The notes: generated by a model from the letters alone, not told the origin. A DNA stretch of 8,266 nt from Methanoregulaceae archaeon (GCA_028679405.1 JAJRBP010000164.1:1-8266), one strand, 5' to 3'. Counted from the stretch's first letter, positions 1 through 7,500 are shown. A program made the numbers and translations.

Positions 1-1
1 C

Positions 2-457
2 GGGAAGGAATCCTTCGCGATCGATCTCTTCGATGTCCGCGAAGTCGTCGAGTTCACGACGATCACCCAGGTGCCGACCGCGCCGCCTTACGTGCGTGGG
101 ATCATCGACCTGCGGGGAGAGATCACCACGATAATCGATCTCAAGCAGCGGCTCAATATCACGGAGAAGACCGACAGGGCGAGTGAACTGTCGCGGATCA
201 TCGTGCTCGACGAGTCCATCACCCGCATGAAGGTCGGGATCCTCGTCGATGACGTGACCTCCGTCTCGACCTTCGAAGCAGGACAGGTCGACTATACATC
301 CAACAGCTTCACGAAGGACGACTCGTCGATCATCGGGATCATCAAGCGCAAGGTCAGGGTCAGAGAAAAGGAGACGAACGAGCTGATCATCTGGCTCGAT
401 ATCAGGCGGCTCCTGACCGTTCTCGATGCCGGGAAAAAGTCCGACGCGGGTAAATGA
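2..457 (+). CDS. cheW: CheW-like chemotaxis adaptor protein, 5' end outside window
   Basis: CheW couples the histidine kinase CheA to methyl-accepting chemotaxis receptors in cytoplasmic signalling arrays. The reading frame is open from base 2, giving 151 visible residues. Family landmarks run in order: FAIDLFDVREVVE near the start, VPTAPPYVRGIIDLRG at fragment residues 24-39 (the DLRG equals the conserved NLRG turn whose Arg contacts partners), then TTIIDL, and a closing LIIWLDIRRLLT strand-helix. The GTG at 71 lies in the middle of the conserved fold and is not a start; the real start is left of the window, probably some 10-25 codons away since CheW proteins are about 150-170 residues. A CheW-only protein is favoured because nothing but a short Lys/Asp-rich tail follows the domain. 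However, a longer protein ending in a CheW domain cannot be excluded. A T-tract terminator follows the stop by 27 bases. Confidence 0.9.
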   Translation, partial: GKESFAIDLFDVREVVEFTTITQVPTAPPYVRGIIDLRGEITTIIDLKQRLNITEKTDRASELSRIIVLDESITRMKVGILVDDVTSVSTFEAGQVDYTSNSFTKDDSSIIGIIKRKVRVREKETNELIIWLDIRRLLTVLDAGKKSDAGK

Positions 458-484
458 GAAAGAATCGATCACCCGGGTAAGATC

Positions 485-491
485 TTTTTTT
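485..491 (+). terminator. T-tract terminator after cheW
   Basis: An uninterrupted run of seven T residues lies 27 bases after the cheW stop codon. Archaeal RNA polymerase terminates at such oligo-T runs without needing a strong hairpin, and none is obvious here. It suggests that the chemotaxis transcript ends here and does not run into the secreted-protein gene. Confidence 0.55.
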
Positions 492-650
492 ACAACGCGC
501 CCTCCGGCCTGACCTGTTGCCCTTGTGAAAAATCCGTTTTCTTCCCCCATACCAGGTTTCACGGATGCACACGGTGGCTTTGCCGGGCGGAGAGACTCTG
601 CGGGCCGCACTCCCCCTAAAAAGGCTGTCCTGACAGTGATTTGTAGTAAT

Positions 651-662
651 CCGAAAAATACG
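651..662 (+). promoter_or_regulatory. candidate BRE/TATA box for the NHL protein gene
   Basis: The AT-rich stretch CCGAAAAATACG stands out in GC-rich sequence and resembles an archaeal purine-rich BRE followed by a TATA element. Transcription would begin about 25 bases downstream, near 682-690, leaving a leader of about 50 bases before the ATG at 735. The start would coincide with the dyad at 681-691. A second AT-rich patch (ATAAGATATT, 667-676) could serve instead. Judged by eye only. Confidence 0.35.
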
Positions 663-734
663 CCCCATAAGATATTGCCCTGACCAGGTCATCAGGGGGA
701 AAACATTATCGCGTGGATCAAAATATCATCTCCC

Positions 735-2174
735 ATGAAGACTCTGGGCATCTCATTTTTGGCGGTGGGGGTAATCCTCATCGCGTTCTGTGCACCTGTG
801 TTTGCTGAACCTTTTCCGGACTACTATGTCCCCGTATTCTCCTTCGGGAGCCAGGGAACGGACCCGGGGGAGTTCCGGGCACCGTCGGGAATAGCCGTCT
901 CGTTCGGGTCGCAGGCATACGACAGGTACGTCTATGTAGCGGATACGAACAACGACCGCATCCAGCAGTTCGAGTTCAACGGGACATTCGTGAGAGAGGT
1001 AGGGGGTTACGGGAGCGGTGAAGGCGAATTCATCGATCCGGCCGATGTGGCCTACCGCAATGGATTCTTCTATGTCGCCGACATGGGAAACGACCGGGTC
1101 CAGAAGTTTACCTGGTACGGGACGTTTGTCCGTGAATTCGGGGGCCACGGGCACACAGACGGCCTGTTCGATGATCCGACCGATATTGCCATCGATGCCG
1201 ACGGATACGTCTACGTCGCCGATAAAAACAACAACAGGATCCAGAAGTTCAATTCGAATGGTGTCTTCCAGCGCAAATGGTCCGGGGTCACATTCCCGAC
1301 CGGCATCTCGGTCCAGGGATCGCGGGCATACGTGGTGGATTCGACCAACCGGACCAAGAAATTCAGTTTAATCGGGACTTTGCTCGCCCAGTGGGATGTA
1401 ATGAATCCCTCCGGGGTGTTTGTCAGCGGTGGCCAGCTGGTCTTCGTGCCCAATTATCTGGGTGGCATGGTAGCGATATACAACACGACGGGAGTCTATA
1501 AAGGGCGACTGGGAAGACCCGGTTCAGGCAGGGGCCAGCTGGACCACCCGAGTGACGCGGGACTGGATGTTGACGGCTACCTCTATGTCCTGGACAAGGG
1601 CAATAACCGGGTCAGTGTGTACGAGAGGTCAAATCCGATCCCCGAGATCACATCGCTAAGCCCGGAAAACCGCCAGTGCGATTCAGCGGGCTTCACCCTC
1701 ACGGTGAACGGGGTGGACTTCAGACCGACCAGTTTCATCATCTTCAACAACACGCGGCTGACCACGACCTACGTATCAACACAGCGACTGACGGCAACCG
1801 TTCCCGGGTCTCTCATCACCGCGCCCGGGAGATTGAACGTTACGGTAAGAAACCCCACGCCGGGGGGAGGAATGTCAGGGAATGCAGTCTTCAGGGTCAC
1901 GTCACCGGTACCTCTCATCTACACCCTGGTTCCTTCTTCAAGGGCGCATGGCGGTGCGGCCTTCGATCTGACGGTCACGGGAAGCAACTTTATCCCCGAG
2001 AGCGTGGTCCGGTGGAACGGAGCAGCCCGGACGACCACCTATATCTCCGGTACCGAGCTCTCCGCCAGGATAACGGTTGCGAACCTGGCGACGGCAGGGA
2101 CTGCCACCGTCAATGTCAGGAACCCTAACCCGGGTGGTGGGATTTCGAACGATCTGCCCTTTACTATTACCTAA
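735..2174 (+). CDS. Secreted NHL-repeat beta-propeller protein with two C-terminal IPT/TIG domains
   Basis: The 479-residue product starts with a Sec-type signal peptide: MKTLG, a hydrophobic core, and probable cleavage after A24 in PVFA-EP. This fixes the ATG at 735 although no good ribosome-binding site lies just upstream. Residues ~36-297 form six NHL blades, clearest in the first three and the last, where motifs such as YVADTNNDRIQQF, YVADMGNDRVQKF and YVADKNNNRIQKF recur every 46-47 residues. Blades 4 and 5 are degenerate. Residues 300-389 and 390-479 are two Ig-like IPT/TIG domains, each with a TTTY(V/I) strand and VRNP(T/N)PGGG. Five N-glycosylation sequons are visible (N82, N205, N250, N338, N368). 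There is no C-terminal membrane helix, PGF-type sorting signal or canonical lipobox (C19 is preceded by Phe), so release or noncovalent surface attachment is inferred. The ligand is unknown; NHL propellers usually bind proteins, nucleic acids or glycans, and a few are enzymes. No catalytic motif was recognised. Confidence 0.88.
   Translation: MKTLGISFLAVGVILIAFCAPVFAEPFPDYYVPVFSFGSQGTDPGEFRAPSGIAVSFGSQAYDRYVYVADTNNDRIQQFEFNGTFVREVGGYGSGEGEFIDPADVAYRNGFFYVADMGNDRVQKFTWYGTFVREFGGHGHTDGLFDDPTDIAIDADGYVYVADKNNNRIQKFNSNGVFQRKWSGVTFPTGISVQGSRAYVVDSTNRTKKFSLIGTLLAQWDVMNPSGVFVSGGQLVFVPNYLGGMVAIYNTTGVYKGRLGRPGSGRGQLDHPSDAGLDVDGYLYVLDKGNNRVSVYERSNPIPEITSLSPENRQCDSAGFTLTVNGVDFRPTSFIIFNNTRLTTTYVSTQRLTATVPGSLITAPGRLNVTVRNPTPGGGMSGNAVFRVTSPVPLIYTLVPSSRAHGGAAFDLTVTGSNFIPESVVRWNGAARTTTYISGTELSARITVANLATAGTATVNVRNPNPGGGISNDLPFTIT
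1632..2171 (+). repeat. Tandem duplication of a 90-residue IPT/TIG module (2 x 270 bases)
   Basis: The protein segments encoded by 1632-1901 and 1902-2171 align without a gap at an offset of exactly 90 residues. Matching positions include P303/P393, P310/P400, LTVNGVDF/LTVTGSNF, TTTYV/TTTYI, VRNPTPGGGMS/VRNPNPGGGIS, and the final F-x-V/I-T. The coding sequence ends at the last residue of the second copy. The DNA copies have diverged considerably, so the duplication is old, or both modules are under similar structural constraint. Confidence 0.8.
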
Positions 2175-2179
2175 ATCTC

Positions 2180-2184
2180 TTTTT
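2180..2184 (+). terminator. Short T-tract after the NHL protein gene
   Basis: Five consecutive T residues within TCTCTTTTTACC begin six bases after the TAA stop, in a pyrimidine-rich context that fits archaeal oligo-T termination. The run is short and the call modest. Confidence 0.35.
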
Positions 2185-2357
2185 ACCCTCCGCGATTTTC
2201 AGAGGAATGGGGACCAACATATCTTCGCTCTCGTTCGGGTGGTTTTTGATCGGGAGAAGTTCAGGACACCCGGTGCCCGGACAGTCCTGGTGAGGTTTAT
2301 CACAGGTGGCCGTGATTATTCAGTGAACGCACCTGGAACGGCGCGGGGGGTAAATGT

Positions 2358-3821
2358 GTGTCCACATCGCTCATCATCATAGGAGGGGGAATTGCCGGCC
2401 TTGCTGCCGGGTGTTATGCCCGGATGAACGGGTTTGATACCGAGATTCTCGAGATGCACCGCCTGCCGGGAGGGCTCTGCACCGCCTGGAAGAGGCAGGG
2501 CTATACCTTCGACCTCTGCATCCACTGGCTTACCGGGTCGGGGCCTGGCAGCTCCCTGTATAAAGTCTGGGAGGAACTCGGCATCGTGCAGGGGAGGACT
2601 TTTCTCGACCTGGACTGTTATACGGCCGTCCCGCTGAAGTCGGGCGACTGGTTCAGGATCTTTACGGATCCGGACCGGCTGAGGGAGGAGATGCTTCGGA
2701 TCGCTCCAGGTGAAGGGCCCTTCATCGATGAGTTTACCAGGGACCTTGCCCGCATGAGGCGGCTCTATATACCGGTAGACCCCGGTATCCGCGATCTCAT
2801 GCGTATGCTCCCCGCCCTCCCGCTCTTCCGGAAATATGCACTGCCGGTCTCGGAGCTCGCGACACGGATCAGGGACCAGGATTTCAGGGAACTCTTCGTG
2901 AATGCGTTCGACTGGCATGACCAGTCGGCAATATTCCCCATGATGATGATGGCCATGATGGCGAAGGGCGAGGCAGGTTACCCGCAGGGAGGGTCGCTTC
3001 CGGTGGTCCGGGCACTTGAATCGCGGTTTCTCTCCCTCGGGGGTTCGGTCAGGTACGGGTCCTGCGTGGAAAAAATCCTGGTCGAGAACGATCGGGCGGT
3101 GGGGGTAAGGCTGGAAGGAGGGACAGAACTGCGCTCCGGCCTGGTGCTCTCGGCCGCGGACGGCCATTCGACGATATTCGGGTGGCTGGACGGCAGGTAT
3201 GCGGGAGATCGCGTCGATTACTATTACCGGTCCCTCCGGCCTTTCCCGCCGCTCGTCTTCGTCTCGCTCGGAGTTGCCGGGGATTACACCCGCGAGCCCG
3301 GGTCGTTTGTCCTCTGTCCCGATCCGCCGGAACTGATCGCCGGGAAGGAGGTCTCGAGGGTGATCGTCAGGAACCATGCCGACGACCCTTCGCTTGCCCC
3401 GCCCGGAAAGACGGTCTTCTCGCTCATGGTGGAAGCTGACTGGAGTTACTGGAGGCAGTTCACCTACCCGTCCGAAGAATATGCCAGGGAGAAGGAACGT
3501 GCAGGGAAGCAGGCGGTAGAAATGTTATCGAAGGTTTTCCCTGATATCGCCAGCCGGGTCGAGGTGATCGACGTCGCGACGCCGCTGACATTCTACCGGT
3601 ATACAGGGAACTGGCAGGGGTCGTACCAGGGCTGGCTCTGGACGAGAGAGACCGCGAACCTCAAAATTCCCCAGGTGCTCCGCGGCCTGAAAAATTTCGC
3701 GATGGCCGGCCACTGGACCGCTCCCGGAGGCGGTCTCCCTGGTGCCGCGATCTCTGCGCGTAACGCCGTGAAGATCCTTTGTAAAATGGAAAAGAGGCCG
3801 TTCAGGACGACCAGGCTGTAG
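2358..3821 (+). CDS. CrtI-like (phytoene desaturase superfamily) FAD-dependent oxidoreductase
   Basis: The 487-residue protein has the layout of carotenoid-desaturase-like flavoenzymes. An N-terminal Rossmann dinucleotide motif (GGGIAGLAAG, residues 9-18) is followed by the ribose-binding Glu32 and a PGGLCTAW segment. A GYPQGGSLPVV element precedes a helix and the GV-RLEGGTELRSGLVLSAAD strand pair. The C-terminal FAD motif AGHWTAPGGGLPGAAISARNA occupies about residues 450-470. The GTG at 2358 is chosen because the FAD-binding strand begins at once after it and a G-rich SD-like run (2345-2350) lies 7 bases upstream. The ATG at 2354 is out of frame. The substrate is unknown. Relatives desaturate or isomerise polyisoprenoids, but no carotenoid gene is adjacent, so a 'phytoene desaturase' label would over-reach. 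A membrane-lipid or isoprenoid substrate is inference. The protein appears cytoplasmic or membrane-associated, with no signal peptide. It converges on ogt with only 32 bases between. Confidence 0.85.
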   Translation: MSTSLIIIGGGIAGLAAGCYARMNGFDTEILEMHRLPGGLCTAWKRQGYTFDLCIHWLTGSGPGSSLYKVWEELGIVQGRTFLDLDCYTAVPLKSGDWFRIFTDPDRLREEMLRIAPGEGPFIDEFTRDLARMRRLYIPVDPGIRDLMRMLPALPLFRKYALPVSELATRIRDQDFRELFVNAFDWHDQSAIFPMMMMAMMAKGEAGYPQGGSLPVVRALESRFLSLGGSVRYGSCVEKILVENDRAVGVRLEGGTELRSGLVLSAADGHSTIFGWLDGRYAGDRVDYYYRSLRPFPPLVFVSLGVAGDYTREPGSFVLCPDPPELIAGKEVSRVIVRNHADDPSLAPPGKTVFSLMVEADWSYWRQFTYPSEEYAREKERAGKQAVEMLSKVFPDIASRVEVIDVATPLTFYRYTGNWQGSYQGWLWTRETANLKIPQVLRGLKNFAMAGHWTAPGGGLPGAAISARNAVKILCKMEKRPFRTTRL

Positions 3822-3832
3822 CGCTTTCTTCC

Positions 3833-3849
3833 AAAAATTTTCCGGCCGG
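3833..3849. terminator. Compact bidirectional terminator candidate between convergent genes
   Basis: In the 32-base gap between the convergent stops, AAAAATTTT (3833-3841) gives T4 on the + strand and T5 on the - strand. It is followed directly by the perfect palindrome CCGGCCGG (3842-3849). An upstream CTTTCTT adds more T residues for the + strand. The arrangement could end transcription from both sides. Confidence 0.45.
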
Positions 3850-3853
3850 TCCT

Positions 3854-4291
3854 TTACCTGAGTGCGCCCTCCATGCGGAGGAGTGCCTCCTTCATGTCGA
3901 GACCGGACGCAAACCCCTTCAGGCTCCCGTCGGCGGCTATCACCCGGTGACAGGGGATGACGAGCGGTGTCGGGTTCCTTCGCATCGCGTGACCGACCGC
4001 TCGCGGGGACGTGCCGACCCTGCGGGCAATCTCCCCGTAACTCGCCGTTGTCCCGTAGGGAATATCGCGGACTGCCTGGTACACCCGTGCGAATGTCGAT
4101 TCTCCCCGCGTGATCGGGGAGTCAAGCCCCTTGAGATCAACAGGGTGCCCCCGGCAATATGCGGCAAGGAGCGGAGGGACTTCACCGAAAAGCTCGCAAT
4201 CCGTGAACGAGACCCCGTGCACGAGGTCTTCGTCCCAGGTGACACGGACAGACCAGCGCCCGAGACGGCAGGCGCCTTCTTTTACTGACAT
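3854..4291 (-). CDS. ogt: Methylated-DNA--[protein]-cysteine S-methyltransferase (O6-alkylguanine-DNA alkyltransferase)
   Basis: This suicide repair protein transfers an alkyl group from O6-alkylguanine in DNA to its own cysteine. From the ATG at 4291 the product is 145 residues. The C-terminal catalytic domain is intact: IPYGTTASYGEIA with the Tyr finger (Y85), RAVGHAMRRNP carrying the DNA-binding Arg (R97) and the Asn hinge (N106), the active site IPCHRV with nucleophile C114, and the closing GFASGLDMKEALLRMEG. A short N-terminal domain precedes it. The frame stays open to an ATG at 4414, which would add 41 residues rich in His, Arg and Pro that do not look like the family. The 4291 start begins right where homology-like sequence begins (GACRLGRWSVRVTWDED). 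However, the 4414 start has a better GGTGGG upstream element, so the choice is not certain. It lies on the same strand as, and downstream of, polD. Confidence 0.9.
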   Translation of the reverse strand: MSVKEGACRLGRWSVRVTWDEDLVHGVSFTDCELFGEVPPLLAAYCRGHPVDLKGLDSPITRGESTFARVYQAVRDIPYGTTASYGEIARRVGTSPRAVGHAMRRNPTPLVIPCHRVIAADGSLKGFASGLDMKEALLRMEGALR

Positions 4292-4493
4292 TGCAGGAGT
4301 GATCTCATCCCTGCGGTAATCAGTCTGCGGATCGTGGCAGGCAGGTGAGCGGATCCGGAGGACATGATGCAGGAGACGGGGAGAAGGGAGGAAGCGCTGG
4401 GATCGGTGATGCATACGGCGTTCAACCCACCGGAAGTCTCCTATGGATGCCGTACTGGTTTTTCAGTGAGCGCGACGTTCGGGCGGAGGCGGA

Positions 4494-4519
4494 CCGGGAT
4501 CCCGGTATTTCCGGATACC
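4494..4519. repeat. Two overlapping palindromes downstream of polD
   Basis: CCGGGATCCCGG (4494-4505) is a perfect 12-base palindrome. Overlapping it by two bases, GGTAT (4504-4508) and ATACC (4515-4519) form a 5-bp stem around TTCCGG. They lie 25-50 bases past the polD stop, on the ogt side. Their role is unknown; they could mark a transcript 3' end or a protein-binding site. Confidence 0.4.
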
Positions 4520-4543
4520 TGGACAAGTCTTGGGACCGATCGC

Positions 4544-7500
4544 CTACATGAAGTCTGCGAGTCCGAGCTGCTGGTCTTTCTCTTCCCCGAACGTCGACCG
4601 GATCGCCATGTCGAGCACCTCGACCCGCTGCCTGGTGTACTCCGAGACCTTGTACCTGGTGCAGATATCCCGCGAGATCTCGAGGTACTTCTTGACCGAG
4701 CCTTCGTGCACGGTCGCGATGATATTCCCCCCGCACCGCGTGCATTTGCCCGCAAGGGTCATGCGCCGGTAGCTGTGGTTGCACTTCGTGCACCGGAACT
4801 TCTGCTTCGAGAATGCCGAAAGGTTCCCCATCAGGTCGCGGATGAAGTGGGTGTTCAGGACCCGCTCGGCAACATCGTCGGTGTCCACCGCCCGGATCAT
4901 GACTGCGAGGGAGAGCTCGGCCTCGAGCTTCTCGAGCATCGTTTTCAAGCTGGTGTAACTCGATTCGAGAGGTCCTGCCGAGATATCCGAGGTGTCGTGG
5001 GTGAACGAGAACCCCTCGACCTGCGCCTGGGTCCCAAGCCTCCTCTCGACCCTGTCGATGAGCCGCTCCACCTCCCTGGGATGAACGTAGTTCAGCGACC
5101 CGAGGTACATCTCGAGCGGGTACGCGCTGCACACGTCGAGGTTATGGCTCTCCTTGTCGATCTCCGAAGGGTCTATCCTGCTCGTGAGCACGAGGGGGGC
5201 GTCCATCGAGCCTCCCCGGTTCTCCGGCAGGAACGAGCGGGAGAAGTTGAGGAGGCCGTCCAGGAGGAGCATGATGCAGTCCTCGTCGCCGTCGCACTGG
5301 CCGGTGAATATCCCGTTTGCCAGCACCGTGTGGTCCTCGGCGACGGTCAGGCAGAAGACCCGCTCGTCAAGGCAGGGCAGGACCTGGCGCTCCCTGATCC
5401 GGTCGGAGACGACCGAGCCTCCCTCGAGGACCGGGACGGGATCCCCCACCTTCAGCTCGACCGCCTGGATCTTTCTGAGGTAGCCTACGTCCCAGACGAG
5501 CATCGCGTGGTCCGGGGTGACCGTGATCTCCCTTCCGAGCCGGGTAGTGAAACGGATCATCTCCGCGGGGGCCCGGTGTATCGAGACCGAGGTGATCTTT
5601 CTTAAGTGGGGAATGCCGCCCGTGTCGATCGCCGACGTGTAGCAGCACTGGGCCGGGTCTGAATAATAGGTCCCGAGACGGTCGATCCCGGGTTTCGAGA
5701 GATCGAAGTTCTCTGCGACGAACTGCCCGATCGGGACGGTCTTCCAGGCCTTTCCGTCGTATACCTCGATCATTGTCGTCCCGTGGAAACAGTTCCTCCG
5801 TTTTGCTGCATGGAAGAACGGGTGTGCATACCCGACGTTCGCCTTCGAGAACCCGATCAGCCTGGCAAGGACCCCGGCACTGGTGTGAGGTGCAAGACCG
5901 ATGAGGAGGTGCCCCACCAGGTCCAGTCTCTTCTCAACCCGGTAGTACGGCCGGCACCCGTAGCACTTCTCGAGGAGCTCGTCGATGAAAGCCGCGGTCT
6001 TTACGAGGTATTCGCCACATGGTTCCGAGACAAGGATGTCCTGGGGGCGGAGCTCGAGCACCTGGGAAGCCGATACGAGCGGCTCACCACTGACATCATG
6101 GGTATACCCGAGTCCGATCAGGCGCTCGATGGAGGTCCCGACCTCGTCCGGGCGGAAATGCGTGAGCGGGAGGTCTATCATGTCGTACCTGACCGTCCCG
6201 TCCTTGAAGACGAACAGGCCGTGGCGGGACCGGAGGATCCCCTTGTCGATCGTCTCCATCGCTTTCTCGTGCGAGATGAGCCCCTTCACCCCTTTCACGA
6301 GCTGGATGCCTGACTCCCTGAGGCCGAGCCTCTCGATCGCCTCCGCATACTCCTCCTTCACGTTGATCGTGCTCGTCTGGGCGCACACCGCCTGGACATG
6401 GCAGGAGGGGCAGGTCTTCTGGCCTTCCCTCCCGCACTTCGGGCACCGGTAGACCGGGACCGTGTGCCCTCCGCACGCACAGCGGTTCTTGTAGGTGGAC
6501 GTTCCGCATGCAGGGCAGCGGCGGTGGCCCGCCTCGATCGTGATGATCCCCGTGTTCTGGTTCGCGACCGGTGCATGGATGCTCGCCTCCTGGAACGACC
6601 GCCGCGACCCTCCGGACTCGCCGAGCGGGAAGAGACCGTGGGGAGGGGGCTTCATCTCACGTGGGGCGGACTTTCCCGGCCTCCCCATGCGACCGCCGAT
6701 CCGCGTCCCGGCTTTCGATCGTATCCTGAAGCCCGAGAGGTGCGAGACAAGCTCGAGGGGGTTCTGTTCAGGCGCATCGTCCCATACAGGCCGCATTTTG
6801 AGCTGGAGGTCAAGACCGAGGCAGGCGAGGAGGACGAGGTGCTGCCTGATGAGGATCCGGTCCCGGATGAGCTCGTGCGGGATAAGTGCCTCTTCGAGGA
6901 TCCCCTTGATGATGAAGTCGTTCGGGAGGGAAAGATTGTCATCGCTGACGGTCCCCTTCTCCGAGATGAACGCGGCAAGCGTCCTTATCTGGAGACAGGT
7001 CAGGTCGTCCCAGAGGGAGGTGTATTCGGGGTGGAGGTACGCACCCTCGATCGAGGCCGCTATCGCTTCCATCTCGTTTGCAGGCGTGCCGTGTCCGCCC
7101 TCGAGCCTCCACCACTCCTCGCAGTACACCGGAGGTACGAGCACGTGGTTGTTCTCCATGAACTCCCCGAACGAGATGAGGATCTCGCCGACGTCGAGGA
7201 TCTTCTCGATCTCAGGCATCAGGGCTTTTGCTTTCTCCTCATCGTCCACCCGGAGCACCGTCCCGTTCCGGAGCCGGACCGTCGGCCCCTGGATGGTATC
7301 CACCGGGACGATACCGGCGGCCTTCCCCGGACGCTCGATCTTCATCTGCGTCCCGACCGCAAGGAAGTTCCCGAGGATGCGCATCGTCGCCGGGTGGAGT
7401 CCGGCGGCGGCAAATCCCGTGTTCCGGGACCGCCCGTAACGCAGCCTGAACCCGCCCTTCCGCATCGGGTACGAGAATACCGGCCTCCCTCCGATCAGGT

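Noticed and set aside
71..457. GTG at 71 as the cheW start
   Set aside because: The 23 codons before it continue conserved CheW sequence, so the gene runs off the left edge.
402..692. 96-codon - strand frame across the cheW tail and the following gap
   Set aside because: It overlaps the end of cheW, has a biased Arg-rich composition and no start-site signal. The region is better explained as terminator and promoter DNA.
458..734. Possible RNA gene in the cheW-NHL gap
   Set aside because: I looked for a tRNA T-loop motif, paired stems and a riboswitch-like core and found none; only short dyads and a T-tract are visible.
905..1300. Similar repeated DNA segments about 140 bases apart
   Set aside because: They are the coding DNA of successive NHL blades (VAD-x-NNDRIQ-F motifs), not an independent repeat array or CRISPR.
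2299..2316. ATCAC / GTGAT stem with an 8-base loop upstream of the oxidoreductase gene
   Set aside because: A 5-bp stem is likely by chance in a 183-base gap, and nothing places it at a defined promoter or leader position.
2316..3377. 353-codon open frame on the - strand opposite the CrtI-like gene
   Set aside because: The sense frame has clear FAD motifs throughout. The antisense product is Pro/Arg/His-rich with no recognisable fold and no promoter of its own.
4364..5605. 413-codon open frame on the + strand opposite polD
   Set aside because: It is antisense to well-supported DP2 and intein sequence. Its product is rich in Arg, Asp, Pro and Glu with no domain, as expected from the complement of GC-rich coding DNA.
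6640..6690. Apparent loss of lysines after GRMGRP in DP2 (GKSAPREMK) compared with my recollection of thermococcal sequences
   Set aside because: Lysines near here are proposed to matter for PolD catalysis, but without an alignment I cannot assign positions. The segment is probably normal for this lineage.
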